Part shown: positions 1 to 9,495 of the stretch, in pieces
Numbering within the stretch: position 1 is the first letter of the stretch
Layout: each line of letters opens with the position of its first letter
Source of the DNA: Tianweitania populi
GTDB taxonomy: Bacteria > Pseudomonadota > Alphaproteobacteria > Rhizobiales > Rhizobiaceae
Assembly: GCF_014652875.1 (NCBI RefSeq)
Contig: NZ_BMZQ01000001.1
Span: 930,001-994,000, forward strand
Direction of reading: 5' to 3'
Length of the DNA stretch: 64,000 nucleotides
Notes under the pieces: generated by a model
The model's database searches: none
Told to the model about the DNA's origin: nothing
Seen by the model: only the letters and a program-made list of their open reading frames with translations
Translations under genes and position numbers: made by a program

Positions 1-360
1 GGTGTCGCGATGGCGGTGCGGCATTGCCGTCAGCAGCACAATCTCGGCGGCCTCGCCGAAACTTGCGAGCGCGTCGGCGGCACCTTCTGCCAGCGGCTGC
101 CAATCCGCCTGAGCACCGAAGAACTCGTCGATCATGGCGGTAACTTGGCTCGGATCGGCTTCTTCGCGGGTGAGCTTGTCGACGATGTTGCCGGTGAGCT
201 TGAAGGTCCGCAGCTTTAGCTCGAAACCCTGCTGATCCAGGAAGTTCGGGAACACGCGCAGGAATTCGAGCAGGACGTCGTCCACGTCGAGAACGAGCAG
301 CGGCCGGTCGTCCGAAGACAGTTCGGCGATCTGACGCGCGGTTTCCGGATCGTCACTCAT
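1..360 (-). CDS. HAD-like hydrolase, C-terminus cut by window edge
   Basis: Reading leftward from an ATG at 360 there is an open frame of 120 codons with no stop before the edge, so the gene continues outside the window. Residues 25-29 read DVDDV behind a hydrophobic strand (LLVL), which is the HAD motif I pattern with its nucleophile Asp, and LLTAMP near residues 109-114 fits motif II (Thr). The stretch between them is a helical cap. Substrate cannot be told from this fragment. Its start overlaps the stop of the upstream DUF3572 gene by four bases (ATGA), so the two are probably co-transcribed and translationally coupled. Confidence 0.72.
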   Translation of the reverse strand, partial: MSDDPETARQIAELSSDDRPLLVLDVDDVLLEFLRVFPNFLDQQGFELKLRTFKLTGNIVDKLTREEADPSQVTAMIDEFFGAQADWQPLAEGAADALASFGEAAEIVLLTAMPHRHRDT

Positions 361-647
361 ATCGACCTGTCATAATCATCGGAGCCATTTGGAAGGGTGC
401 GCCGCGCCTTCAGAATGGCTGCGGGATCGAGATCGCTGCTCGAAGCGAAAGCGAGCAAGGTCGGCTCATGAGCCAGCACGAAATCCAGCACACCGGCCAG
501 AAAGCCCGGTTCAGTGGCTGCTTGGCGGATTTGCGCAGGCTCGATGCCGGTGATCGCAAGGAAGCGGCCAAGCAGTTCGGGATCGGCGGCAATGAAGCCG
601 AGCGCGCTGACGCCAATCGATTCGGCGGAGGAAAGATCGCGAGTCAT
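357..647 (-). CDS. DUF3572 family protein
   Basis: A 96-residue, mostly helical acidic protein. The core, including ESIGVSALGFIAADPELLGR, then GIEPAQIRQAA, then GFLAGVLDFVLAHEPTLLAFA, is the conserved body of the alphaproteobacterial DUF3572 family, whose function is unknown. The chosen start (ATG at 647) gives the usual N-terminus just ahead of the conserved block; an upstream ATG at 686 would add 13 residues with no family look. It lies upstream of, and overlaps by four bases, the HAD-like gene, and diverges from divK across about 200 bp. Synteny of this gene with divK-pleD is common in Hyphomicrobiales, from memory. Confidence 0.78.
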   Translation of the reverse strand: MTRDLSSAESIGVSALGFIAADPELLGRFLAITGIEPAQIRQAATEPGFLAGVLDFVLAHEPTLLAFASSSDLDPAAILKARRTLPNGSDDYDRSI

Positions 648-844
648 GGTGCTGTATCCGTGGTTGCTCTCTGCATACGGAGCCATGACATCCCTCGCAA
701 GGTGCAACCTCTGAGATGCGCAAATCAATGCTCGCTTCTGAGTTGTATGCGTCTCAGAATTTGCGTTTCATCAACGAGTTGACCCTATGATGCGCAGCAC
801 GTGGAGGGAGGCTGGAGGCTGCCGCTGCGAGGATCGGAGAAAGC

Positions 845-1216
845 ATGCCGAAGAAGGTTATGATCGTCGAGGACAATGAGCTCAACATGAAGCTCTTCCG
901 CGACCTGATCGAAGCCAGCGGTTATGAGACCGTGCGCACCAGGAACGGGCTCGAAGCGCTGGATCTTGCGCGCACCCATCGTCCTGATCTCATCCTGATG
1001 GATATACAGCTGCCGGAAGTGTCGGGTCTGGAGGTCACAAAGTGGCTCAAGGAAGACGACGACCTGCATACGATTCCCATCATCGCCGTCACCGCTTTTG
1101 CGATGAAGGGCGATGAGGAGCGCATCCGTCAGGGTGGATGTGAGGCTTACATTTCCAAGCCGATCTCGGTCGGCAAGTTCATCGAAACGATCAAATCTTA
1201 TCTCGGCGACGCCTGA
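845..1216 (+). CDS. divK: Single-domain response regulator DivK
   Basis: A 123-residue protein that is only a receiver domain. The acidic pair E9-D10, phosphoacceptor D53 (LILMDIQLP), the Thr/Ala switch (AVTAFAMKG) and the KP pair (YISKPIS) are all present; D53 has the same number as in Caulobacter DivK. In alphaproteobacteria DivK passes cell-cycle and polarity information between DivJ/PleC kinases and DivL, and so sets CtrA activity. Identification rests on the near-identical length and on the neighbour: pleD follows after 21 bp, the standard divK-pleD operon. The kinases are not in this window. Confidence 0.95.
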   Translation: MPKKVMIVEDNELNMKLFRDLIEASGYETVRTRNGLEALDLARTHRPDLILMDIQLPEVSGLEVTKWLKEDDDLHTIPIIAVTAFAMKGDEERIRQGGCEAYISKPISVGKFIETIKSYLGDA

Positions 1217-1237
1217 GCTGCTGCGGAGTTTTCTGTC

Positions 1238-2608
1238 ATGACCGCACGCATCCTTGTCGTCGATGACATTCCAGCCAATGTGAAGCTGCTCGAAGCACGG
1301 CTGACGGCCGAGTACTTCGATGTGGTCACTGCCACCAACGGCTTCGATGCTCTGGAGCTTTGCCGCACGGACAAGATCGACGTTGTGCTGCTTGACGTGA
1401 TGATGCCAGGCATGGACGGGTTCGAAGTCTGTCAGCGGTTGAAGGCTGATCCGCTGACGGCGCATATCCCCGTGGTGATGGTCACGGCGCTCGACCAGGT
1501 GTCCGACCGTATCCGCGGTTTGGATGCAGGGGCGGACGACTTTCTTACCAAGCCGGCCGATCCAATCGCGCTAATGACGCGGGTGAAGAGCCTGATTCGC
1601 TTAAAGGCGCTGACAGACGAGCTTCGGCTTCGCGCAGCGACCACGCGCCATATCGGCATGGACGCTTTACTGACCCGTGTCGCGAGCCATTCGGATGTAC
1701 CACCTTTGGTGCTGCTGATCGACGAGAAGCCGTCTTCCTATACGCAGCTCATGCGCGTTCTCGACGAAACCTGCGCGGCCGATCTTTCGGTCGAGCCGCA
1801 GGCCGGCCTGTTTCAGGCGGCCGAGAAGCCCTACGAGTGCATCATCGTTTCGGCAGGTTTTGCCGAGTTCGATCCGTTGCGGCTATGCGCGCAGCTGCGG
1901 TCGCTGGATCGCACGCGCAACATCCCAATTATCCTGATTGCCGATGGCCCGGATGACGGGCGAATCGTACGGGCGCTGGAACTCGGCGTGAACGACTTCC
2001 TGACGCGGCCGGTTGATCGGCAGGAGTTGGTTGCGCGGTTGCGCACGCAGGTCATGCGCAAGCGCTACAATGATGAGCTGCGCACCAATGTGACGCAGAC
2101 CATCGTCATGGCCGTGACCGATCCTCTGACTGGGCTGCACAATCGGCGCTATCTCGACACGCATCTGGCAACGCTGCTCGACCGCGCGCAGAACCGGAAC
2201 CGGCCACTGTCGCTGCTGATCACCGATCTCGACCGCTTCAAATCGGTGAATGATCGGTTCGGTCACGACGGCGGGGACGACGTGCTGCGTGAGTTCGCGC
2301 GGCGGCTGCGTAAGAATGTGCGCGGCATTGATCTCGCTTGTCGGTATGGCGGCGAGGAGTTCGTTGTGGTGATGCCGGATACCGATCGCCATGTGGCGCA
2401 GACCGTTGCCGAGCGCATCCGCGGCGAAGTTGCGGATCGCGCGTTCCGGGTGGGCCGGGCAGGGACGCCTCTCGATGTGACGGTCAGCGTCGGCGTCGCG
2501 CAGATGGCAGCCGGCGACAATCTGCAGGATCTGCTGAAGCGGGCTGACATTGCACTGTTCGATGCCAAGGCTGCCGGACGCAACCGGGTCGTCGCGGACG
2601 CGGCTTGA
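1238..2608 (+). CDS. pleD: Diguanylate cyclase response regulator PleD
   Basis: 456 residues in the order receiver (about 1-120), second receiver-like domain (about 155-275) and GGDEF domain (about 290-455). The first receiver keeps D9-D10, D53 and a KP motif (FLTKPADP). The second has SAGFAEFD where the phosphoacceptor should be, so it is an adaptor receiver, as in Caulobacter PleD. The active site is GGEEF at 371-375, and the allosteric inhibition site RxxD (RGID, 362-365) sits five residues before it. The protein should make cyclic di-GMP when phosphorylated and dimeric, with product inhibition. It is transcribed with divK. Confidence 0.96.
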   Translation: MTARILVVDDIPANVKLLEARLTAEYFDVVTATNGFDALELCRTDKIDVVLLDVMMPGMDGFEVCQRLKADPLTAHIPVVMVTALDQVSDRIRGLDAGADDFLTKPADPIALMTRVKSLIRLKALTDELRLRAATTRHIGMDALLTRVASHSDVPPLVLLIDEKPSSYTQLMRVLDETCAADLSVEPQAGLFQAAEKPYECIIVSAGFAEFDPLRLCAQLRSLDRTRNIPIILIADGPDDGRIVRALELGVNDFLTRPVDRQELVARLRTQVMRKRYNDELRTNVTQTIVMAVTDPLTGLHNRRYLDTHLATLLDRAQNRNRPLSLLITDLDRFKSVNDRFGHDGGDDVLREFARRLRKNVRGIDLACRYGGEEFVVVMPDTDRHVAQTVAERIRGEVADRAFRVGRAGTPLDVTVSVGVAQMAAGDNLQDLLKRADIALFDAKAAGRNRVVADAA

Positions 2609-2723
2609 AGTTCGCGGCACGACTCATTGCTGAATGACTGGGGTAAGGCTGCGCCTTCTCATCGGAGAGGGCGACGGTCCTTGCCGATCCACCTTCAGGC
2701 TGAACTCTCGCAAATCGCAGGCA

Positions 2724-2749
2724 ACAAAAAAGCCGCCCAAAGGCGGCTT
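2724..2749 (-). terminator. Rho-independent terminator of rpmG
   Basis: An 8-bp perfect stem (AAGCCGCC / GGCGGCTT) with a four-base loop lies at 2730-2749. Read on the minus strand it is followed directly by a run of T residues (2725-2730), and it begins 26 bp after the rpmG stop codon. On the plus strand there is no T-run, so it serves rpmG rather than pleD. Confidence 0.88.
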
Positions 2750-2774
2750 GTTCGTTCAACCTGGGATCAAGCGA

Positions 2775-2942
2775 TTACTTGATCTTGGTTTCCTTGAACT
2801 CGACGTGCTTCTTCGCAACCGGATCGTACTTGCGGAACGACAGCTTGTCGGTCTTGGTGCGGCTGTTCTTGCTCGTGACGTAGAAGAAGCCCGTGTCGGC
2901 CGTGGACAGAAGCTTGATCTTGATGTTTGCGGCTTTTGCCAT
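2775..2942 (-). CDS. rpmG: 50S ribosomal protein L33
   Basis: A 55-residue basic protein beginning [20 protein letters not shown], the typical L33 sequence. It continues [19 protein letters not shown] with Lys and Arg throughout. The zinc-binding CxxC pairs of some L33 paralogues are absent, so this is the zinc-independent (C-minus) form. It is followed by a strong terminator and preceded by about 130 bp of non-coding sequence, so it is probably transcribed alone. Confidence 0.97.
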   Translation of the reverse strand: MAKAANIKIKLLSTADTGFFYVTSKNSRTKTDKLSFRKYDPVAKKHVEFKETKIK

Positions 2943-3071
2943 GGTCGTATCCGTTTGAATTGAGCGAGCGCGCCTGCGCAAAGCGCGACGCTAGGTTGGC
3001 CGTCTGATACCAAGTGAGGGCGGAAAGTCAAGCCGGAACCAACCGTTCGCGCCGCAACTGCGGCATGCAGG

Positions 3072-3815
3072 TTAGACGAGATCTCGTTTGAAGCGATTGC
3101 GGATCATTCGGTAAAAGGGGGTCGGAGCGTCCAGGGAAAGGTCCGGATCGTGCTTCAGGCGTTCTTCCAGGTCGGAGAGAATGCTGAGCGTGATGGCGGG
3201 CAAGTCGGTCGCGCGGGCTTGTGCGAGCGACATCCAGGCAAGTTCCTCCAGTTCAAGCGTGGGACCTTCGGGCAACTCCACTGCAACATCGTCGCGCCAG
3301 GCCGCGAGGAAGCGGGTGTCGTAACGGCGCACGCGGCCGGGAGGGGTGATGGCACGAGCCACGAAGCGGAGTTTTTCGAGGTTTGGCTGAACCTCATGCT
3401 CGGCAAAGCCGTGCCAGCCTTCATGGTTGGTGGAGAAAGCGCCTTTCGTGCCGATCAGCAGGCCGGCTTCCTCATAGGTCTCACGAATCGCCGACAGAGC
3501 GATGGCGCGGGCTCGCGTCTTCGTGATGCGCGTGCCGCCAATGATGCGCTGCTCGACGGCAGTGTGGAGCGCGCCGCTCACTTTGACGCGGCCGTCGGTT
3601 GGATCAGTGCGTCCGCCGGGGAATACGAACTTGCCCGGCATGAAGGCATGTTTGCTCGCGCGCTTGCCCATCAAAACGCGGGTCTCGCCGCCGCTGTGAT
3701 CGAGCAGAATCAGGGTCGCGGCATCGCGTGGGCGCAGAGGACCGGGACCAAGGGCGAAGTCGCGCGATTCCTTGACATCGAGTTCGCTGCGGCCGATGCC
3801 GTCGAGCGCCGTCAA
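3072..3815 (-). CDS. NUDIX hydrolase with degenerate first half of the Nudix box
   Basis: 247 residues. FVFPGGRTDP (about 62-71) is the strand and Gly-Gly that precede the Nudix box in hydrolases acting on nucleoside diphosphate-linked compounds. The catalytic half of the box is intact (RETYEEAGLL, about 110-119), but the expected G-x5-E ahead of it is not visible: the spaced positions hold Ile and Arg. An insertion of about 40 residues between the GG and the RE block resembles the NUDT19/CoA-diphosphatase-like subgroup, though the substrate is not determined. It overlaps the DUF983 gene by four bases and is last in the topA-rnr-DUF983-Nudix run. Confidence 0.82.
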   Translation of the reverse strand: MTALDGIGRSELDVKESRDFALGPGPLRPRDAATLILLDHSGGETRVLMGKRASKHAFMPGKFVFPGGRTDPTDGRVKVSGALHTAVEQRIIGGTRITKTRARAIALSAIRETYEEAGLLIGTKGAFSTNHEGWHGFAEHEVQPNLEKLRFVARAITPPGRVRRYDTRFLAAWRDDVAVELPEGPTLELEELAWMSLAQARATDLPAITLSILSDLEERLKHDPDLSLDAPTPFYRMIRNRFKRDLV

Positions 3816-4273
3816 CGGGCGGCTCCATCCGCGGTTTCGAGTTCCGGATGGTGTTCGATCTCGTCTTCATGGCCGCCGAAGCCGTGCATGTACAAGGCCC
3901 ATTGCAGTCCGACGACCGCGCCCTTTACAGGCTGAAGCAGCGCGATGCAGGCGACAATCGTGAGCGGGACCCAGATCGCGAGATGCTGCCACAAAGCGAG
4001 GTCGCCGATCGTTTCCACGCCCATGAAGGCCCCGACAACGATGTGGCCGACGATGAAGACGACGAGATAGGCGGGAAGGTCATCGGCGCGATGATGATGG
4101 AAGTCTTCGCCACATGCCGGGCAGGTATCGTTGACCTTGACGAAGGCGCGGAACAGCTTGCCTTCACCGCAACGCGGGCAGCGACCGCGAAAGCCGCGCC
4201 ACATGGCCGGGATCAGAGGGCGAACAGGACGAGCGGGCGTGCCGCTGGTGAACTCGCTTTCGTTTTCCATCAC
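3812..4273 (-). CDS. DUF983 membrane protein
   Basis: 153 residues. An N-terminal zinc-ribbon-like region has two CxxC pairs (RCPRCGEG, about 31-38, and TCPACGED, about 50-57). Two hydrophobic segments follow (about 69-87 and 98-114), then an acidic, His-rich tail. This is the DUF983 pattern; function is unknown. It shares four-base overlaps with both rnr upstream and the Nudix gene downstream, so it is translationally coupled to both. A second Met follows immediately after the first and either could be used. Confidence 0.85.
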   Translation of the reverse strand: MMENESEFTSGTPARPVRPLIPAMWRGFRGRCPRCGEGKLFRAFVKVNDTCPACGEDFHHHRADDLPAYLVVFIVGHIVVGAFMGVETIGDLALWQHLAIWVPLTIVACIALLQPVKGAVVGLQWALYMHGFGGHEDEIEHHPELETADGAAR

Positions 4274-6573
4274 TTCCTCTTTCCGCGCCCTGGCGATCGG
4301 CTGGCTTGGCCAATCCGCGCGCGCTGGCGATCGCGGCCGACCTTGGCCTTGTGGAACGAGCGCGTACCCTGTCGCATGGCCTTTGGCTCGGAAAGCATCT
4401 CGAACCGCAATGCGCCAGCGAGCGGTGCTACTTCGGCAAGGCGCACCTCGACGACATCGGACAGTTGATAGCCGCCACCGGTGCGATCGCCGACGAGTGC
4501 CCGCGCCGCTTCATCGAAGATATAGTATTCCCGACCAAGCGTTGCGACCGGCACGAAGCCATCGGCGCCGAGATCCGGAAGTTGAACGAAGAGCCCGGCC
4601 TTGGTGACGCCGGAAATGCGAGCTTCAAAGCTTTCGCCAACCCGCCCCGCGAGATGGGCGGCAATCAGGCGATCAACCGTGTCGCGCTCGGCGGCCATTG
4701 CGCGCCGCTCGGCTGTGGAGATCAGTTCGGAAATCGTACCGAGGCGCTCGACTTCGTTTTGCGTCAGGCCGTCTGAACCGAGGTTCAAGGCTGTGATCAG
4801 CGCGCGATGGACGATGAGGTCTGCGTAACGGCGGATCGGCGAGGTGAAGTGAGCGTAGCGGCGCAGGTTGAGGCCGAAGTGGCCGATGTTCTCCGGACCG
4901 TACTCCGCCTGGCTTTGTGAGCGAAGCACAACCTGGTTCACCAGCGTTTCGTGCTCGGTGCCGGCAACGCGGCCGAGAATCTGGTTGAACTGGCTGGGCT
5001 TCATCTGCGCGCCGTTCGCCAGGGACTGACCGATGGTCTGCAGAAATTCGCGCAGTGATTCCTGCTTGGCCAAAGAGGGTGCATCGTGGCGGCGGTAGAT
5101 CAGCGCCTGGCTCTTGGCTTCCAGCGTTTCGGCGGCGGCCACGTTGGCCTGGATCATGAATTCTTCGATGAGCTTGTGGGCATCCAGGCGCGGCGGCACG
5201 ACGACGCGATCAACCGTGCTGTCTTCCTTTAGGAGGATCTTGCGCTCCGGCAGATCAAGCTCGAGCGGCTGGCGCTTGTCGCGGCCGCGCTTGAGAACTG
5301 CATAGGCGTCCCAAAGCGGTTGCAGGACGGAACCGAGCAGCGGCTTGGTCTTCTCGTCGAGGGCGCCATCCACGGCCGCCTGCGCTTGCGCGTAAGCGAG
5401 CTTGGCATGAGAGCGCATCATGATGCGGTGGAAGCTGTGCCGGATCTTATGGCCATCGGCGGCGAAGATCATGCGCACGGCGAGTGCCGGGCGATCCTCG
5501 TTTTCCCGCAGCGAGCAGAGATCGTTGGAGATACGCTCCGGCAGCATCGGCACGACGCGGTCCGGGAAGTACACGGAGTTACCGCGCTCCAGCGCTTCGC
5601 GATCCATGGGCGAGTTCGGCCGGACGTAAGCCGCGACGTCGGCAATAGCGACGTTGACGATCACGCCGCCGGGGTTTGCTTCGTCGCTGTCAGGCTCAGC
5701 GTACACCGCGTCGTCATGATCCTTGGCATCGGCGGGATCGATGGTAACCAGCGGCACGTCACGCCAATCTTCGCGCTTGCCCATCGTTGCCGGTTTGGCT
5801 TCCGCCGCTTCGGCCAGAACGGCAGCGGGGAAGATGTGCGGGATGTCATGGGCGTGGATGGCGATCATCGAGACCGCCTTTTCGCTCGTCAGCGACCCTA
5901 TCACGGAGATCACGCGGCCGCGCGGGAGACCGTAGCGCACGTTACCGGCGGGCTCGACTTCCACGAGGTCGCCGACCTGTGCATCGCCGAGGTCATCGAT
6001 GATCAGCTCGGGCTGACGGCGCTCCACCGGCTCCAGTCGCCAACCATCGCGCGCCTTGCGGACAACGCCCAGCATGGCTTCACGGCGACGTTCGAGAACC
6101 TTTACGACGCGACCGCTATAGGCGGGGCCTTCGCGATCCTTGTTGGCGAAGATCTTGGCGAGGATGCGCTGACCGACGCCGGGGGCAGGGCCTTTGTCGC
6201 CACGACCGACGCGGATTGCCACACGAACCGTATCGTCGCCTTCAACGGGCTTACCGATCAAACCGCCGTCGCGGTCGCGTTCGATCACGTCGAGCACGGC
6301 GATCGGCGGCAGAGCGCCGGCTACCGCAAGACGCTTGGCCTTTTTCTCAACCAGGCCGTCGTCAGCTAGATCGGACAGCATATCCTTGAGCCAAATGCGA
6401 TCGTCACCCTTCAAGCGAAAGGCCTTGGCAATTTCGCGCTTGCCGGCCTGATCCGGGTTTTCGGTAATGAACTGCAGGAGCTGGTCACGCGTCGGACGGA
6501 AGGCGTTGCCGCTGGCGGCGCCGTCTTCGGTTATCCGGGTCTTCTTGCCTGTTCCAGGTATCCTGCGTGCCAC
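4270..6573 (-). CDS. rnr: Ribonuclease R
   Basis: 767 residues, the usual RNase R length. There is an N-terminal winged-helix region (about 25-85), cold-shock-type OB folds, the RNB catalytic domain and a C-terminal S1 domain with a basic tail. The metal-binding aspartates are in IDPADAKDHDD at 278-288. The enzyme degrades RNA 3' to 5' through structure, in mRNA decay, rRNA quality control and tmRNA-linked decay. It starts five bases after the topA stop codon, so the two are co-transcribed. The tail GRDRQRARIGQASRSPGRG is rich in Arg, as in other RNase R proteins. Confidence 0.96.
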   Translation of the reverse strand: MARRIPGTGKKTRITEDGAASGNAFRPTRDQLLQFITENPDQAGKREIAKAFRLKGDDRIWLKDMLSDLADDGLVEKKAKRLAVAGALPPIAVLDVIERDRDGGLIGKPVEGDDTVRVAIRVGRGDKGPAPGVGQRILAKIFANKDREGPAYSGRVVKVLERRREAMLGVVRKARDGWRLEPVERRQPELIIDDLGDAQVGDLVEVEPAGNVRYGLPRGRVISVIGSLTSEKAVSMIAIHAHDIPHIFPAAVLAEAAEAKPATMGKREDWRDVPLVTIDPADAKDHDDAVYAEPDSDEANPGGVIVNVAIADVAAYVRPNSPMDREALERGNSVYFPDRVVPMLPERISNDLCSLRENEDRPALAVRMIFAADGHKIRHSFHRIMMRSHAKLAYAQAQAAVDGALDEKTKPLLGSVLQPLWDAYAVLKRGRDKRQPLELDLPERKILLKEDSTVDRVVVPPRLDAHKLIEEFMIQANVAAAETLEAKSQALIYRRHDAPSLAKQESLREFLQTIGQSLANGAQMKPSQFNQILGRVAGTEHETLVNQVVLRSQSQAEYGPENIGHFGLNLRRYAHFTSPIRRYADLIVHRALITALNLGSDGLTQNEVERLGTISELISTAERRAMAAERDTVDRLIAAHLAGRVGESFEARISGVTKAGLFVQLPDLGADGFVPVATLGREYYIFDEAARALVGDRTGGGYQLSDVVEVRLAEVAPLAGALRFEMLSEPKAMRQGTRSFHKAKVGRDRQRARIGQASRSPGRGKRK

Positions 6574-6578
6574 TCGTG

Positions 6579-9215
6579 TCAGGCTTTCTTCGCTTTGGCG
6601 GCCGGCTTCTTGGCCGGTGTCTTCTTTGTCGTCGTTGCCTTCTTGGCCGCTGCCGGAGCAGCTGCCTTGCGCGCCGGCGCTTTCTTGCGGGCGGCTGGTG
6701 CGGCACCGCCCTTGGCCGCGATCAGGGCCACGGCTTCTTCAACCGTCACCGATGCAGGATCCTTGCCCTTAGGCAGCGTGGCGTTGACCTTGCCGAAGTT
6801 CACGTAAGGACCGTAGCGGCCTTCGCGCACGGTGATCGCGCCGCCGCCGTCCGGATGCTCGCCGAGGTCCTTCAGCGCTGCAGGCGTTCCGCGTTCACGA
6901 CCGCCACCTTTGGCTGCCTTTTCAGCGATCACCGAAACGGCGCGGTTGATGCCGACGGAGAACACGTCTTCGATCGTTTCGAGGTTGGCGTATTTGCCGT
7001 CGTGCAGCAGGAAGGGGCCATAGCGGCCGAGACCGGCAGAGATCATCTTGCCGCTTTCCGGGTGCTGACCGACATCGCGGGGAAGCGCCAACAGGGCCAG
7101 CGCCTTTTCATGGTCGATCGAATCGGGGGTCCATCCCTTGGGCAAGCTCGAGCGCTTGGCTTCCTTGCCATCGCCGCGTTGGACGTAAGGGCCAAAGCGA
7201 CCGCTCTTCAGCGTAATTTCCTCGGCGGTGTAAGGGTCTTTGCCAAGCACACGATCACCGGACTCGCTTTCACCCGAGCCGTTGTCATTGCCGGCATCGC
7301 CGAGCTGACGGGTGAAGGAGCATTCCGGATAGTTCGAGCAGCCAACGAAGGCGCCGAACTTGCCGAGCTTCAACGAAAGCTGGCCACTACCGCATTTGGG
7401 GCAGCTGCGTGGATCCGTACCATCACCCCGATCCGGGAAAGCCAGGGGCGCCAGATCTTCGTTCAGGGCGTCGAGAACTTCCGTGACGCGCAATTCCTTG
7501 ATGTCAGCAACAGCTGCGGAAAAGTCGCGCCAGAAGTCGCGCAACACGTCTTTCCAGGCGAGCTTGCCGTCGGAAATTTCGTCGAGTTTTTCTTCGAGGC
7601 CGGCTGTGAAGTCATACTCCACGTATCGGTCGAAGAAGCCTTCCAGGAAGGCGGTGACGATGCGACCCTTGGAGTGCGGCGTCAGGCGGCGCTTGTCGAC
7701 GGTGATGTATTCGCGGTCTTCCAGCGTCTTCAGCGTAGACGCGTAGGTCGACGGGCGGCCGATGCCGAGCTCTTCCATCTTCTTGATGAGCGAGGCTTCG
7801 GAATAACGGGCTGGCGGCTCGGTTGAGTGCTGGGTGGCCACGATCGACTCGCGTGCCATCGTCTCGCCGGAGCGGATCTCGGGCAAGCGACGGCCGTCCT
7901 CATCTTCCGCGTCGTCTTCTTTCTGGTCGGTGTAAGCGGCAATGAAGCCATCAAAGCGCACCACAGAACCAACGGCGCGAAGCGTCGCAGCGCGCGAACC
8001 GTTCCTGGCTTCGATCTCGACGGTCGTGCGTTCGATATCGGCCGCCTGCATCTGGCTTGCGATCGCGCGCTTCCAGACGAGTTCATAGAGCCGCGCCTGG
8101 TCGGCATCGAGATATTGCCGCACGGATGCCGGCGTCCGCGAGAAATCGGTGGGGCGCACGGCTTCGTGTGCTTCCTGCGCGTTCTTCGCCTTGGTGGAAT
8201 AATGCCGCGCCTTTTCCGGCAGGTACTTGTTGCCGAACTGATCGACGATCGCATCACGTGCCGCTTCAATGGCTTCCGGCGCCATTTGCACGCCATCGGT
8301 ACGCATATAGGTGATCAAGCCGGTGGTTTCGCCGCCGATTTCGACACCTTCATAAAGACGCTGTGCAACCTGCATGGTGCGCGATGCTCCGAAGCCGAGC
8401 CGCGACGAGGCGGCCTGCTGCAGGGTCGAGGTCGTGAAAGGCGGACCGGGATTACGCTTGGTGGGCTTGGCTTCAACAGACAGCGTCTTGAAGTCGGCGC
8501 CCTCGAGCATCGTCTTGATGTCCGTCGCCTGTGCTTCGTTCTTGATGTCGAGGCGCTGAAGCTTCTTGCCTTCGAAACCCGTCAGCCTGGCCTCAAAGCC
8601 GTCACTGCGCGGCGTCTTCAGGTTGGCCGCGATGTTCCAGTATTCTTCCCGGATGAAGCGCTCGATCTCGGCTTCGCGATCGCAAACGAGACGCAGCGCG
8701 ACGGACTGGACGCGGCCGGCAGATCGCGCGCCGGGCAGCTTGCGCCAAAGAACCGGGGACAGCGTGAAGCCGACAAGATAATCGAGCGCTCGGCGGGCGA
8801 GATAGGCTTCAACCAGCGGACCGTCGATGTCGCGCGGGTTGGCCATCGCATCAAGGACAGCGTTCTTGGTGATGGCGTTGAAGACGACCCGCTTGACCGG
8901 TTTGTCCTTCAGCACCTTCTTTTGGCGCAGAACTTCAAGCACGTGCCACGAAATAGCTTCGCCCTCGCGATCCGGATCGGTTGCGAGAATCAGGCCATCG
9001 GCTGCTTTTACCGCAGTAGCAATTTCCGACAGCCGCTTGGACGATGCCGTGTCGACCGACCAGGACATGGAGAAGTCATCGTCCGGCAGAACGGAACCAT
9101 CCTTGGCCGGCAGATCGCGCACGTGGCCGAACGATGCCAAAACCTTGAAGTTCTTGCCGAGATACTTGTTGATCGTTTTCGCCTTGGCGGGCGACTCGAC
9201 GACGACGACGTCCAT
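6579..9215 (-). CDS. topA: DNA topoisomerase I
   Basis: 878 residues from the ATG at 9215 (MDVVVVESPAKAKTINKYLG), which is where family similarity begins; the frame stays open another 68 codons upstream but that part looks non-coding. Toprim motifs are ESPAKA and DPDREGEAISWH. The active-site tyrosine is Y303 (ITYMRTDG). Near the C-terminus are one zinc-ribbon unit (CPKCGSGQLSL, then CSNYPEC), repeated topoisomerase C-terminal repeats of the RFGPYV type, and a tail of about 35 residues made of Lys, Ala and Pro. The enzyme relaxes negative supercoils. A purine-rich stretch (AGAGAAAG) about 12 bases upstream may serve for ribosome binding. Confidence 0.96.
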   Translation of the reverse strand: MDVVVVESPAKAKTINKYLGKNFKVLASFGHVRDLPAKDGSVLPDDDFSMSWSVDTASSKRLSEIATAVKAADGLILATDPDREGEAISWHVLEVLRQKKVLKDKPVKRVVFNAITKNAVLDAMANPRDIDGPLVEAYLARRALDYLVGFTLSPVLWRKLPGARSAGRVQSVALRLVCDREAEIERFIREEYWNIAANLKTPRSDGFEARLTGFEGKKLQRLDIKNEAQATDIKTMLEGADFKTLSVEAKPTKRNPGPPFTTSTLQQAASSRLGFGASRTMQVAQRLYEGVEIGGETTGLITYMRTDGVQMAPEAIEAARDAIVDQFGNKYLPEKARHYSTKAKNAQEAHEAVRPTDFSRTPASVRQYLDADQARLYELVWKRAIASQMQAADIERTTVEIEARNGSRAATLRAVGSVVRFDGFIAAYTDQKEDDAEDEDGRRLPEIRSGETMARESIVATQHSTEPPARYSEASLIKKMEELGIGRPSTYASTLKTLEDREYITVDKRRLTPHSKGRIVTAFLEGFFDRYVEYDFTAGLEEKLDEISDGKLAWKDVLRDFWRDFSAAVADIKELRVTEVLDALNEDLAPLAFPDRGDGTDPRSCPKCGSGQLSLKLGKFGAFVGCSNYPECSFTRQLGDAGNDNGSGESESGDRVLGKDPYTAEEITLKSGRFGPYVQRGDGKEAKRSSLPKGWTPDSIDHEKALALLALPRDVGQHPESGKMISAGLGRYGPFLLHDGKYANLETIEDVFSVGINRAVSVIAEKAAKGGGRERGTPAALKDLGEHPDGGGAITVREGRYGPYVNFGKVNATLPKGKDPASVTVEEAVALIAAKGGAAPAARKKAPARKAAAPAAAKKATTTKKTPAKKPAAKAKKA

Positions 9216-9495
9216 ATTGTTGTTTGCTTTCTCTGCTGCGGAGGGTGAGTTCCGCTGATCGGCTTGCGACGTTGCACCGGCCGCAAGCTTCGTCAAATGG
9301 CTGTGGATCGATCCGGGGTCAAGTGCGGACCTCGCCTGCCTCATCCAACCTGATGCAACTTGAGGTGTACTGATGCATAGGTTGCAATCTACGGTTACGC
9401 TGATATAGTCGCCGGACAAGAAGATGTCGTCCCTACCGTAAGCAACTGTGGGGAGCGGTCAGTTTCCCTACAATTGTTTATGCCGGGAGGGTTGA

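Noticed and set aside
6567-9248. Two long antisense frames (419 and 473 codons) covering topA
   Set aside because: They follow topA codon positions in the opposite strand, have no family motifs, and arise from the high third-position GC of the real gene.
9216-9419. N-terminal extension of topA by 68 codons
   Set aside because: Residues before MDVVVVESPAKAK do not resemble topoisomerase and look like translated intergenic sequence.
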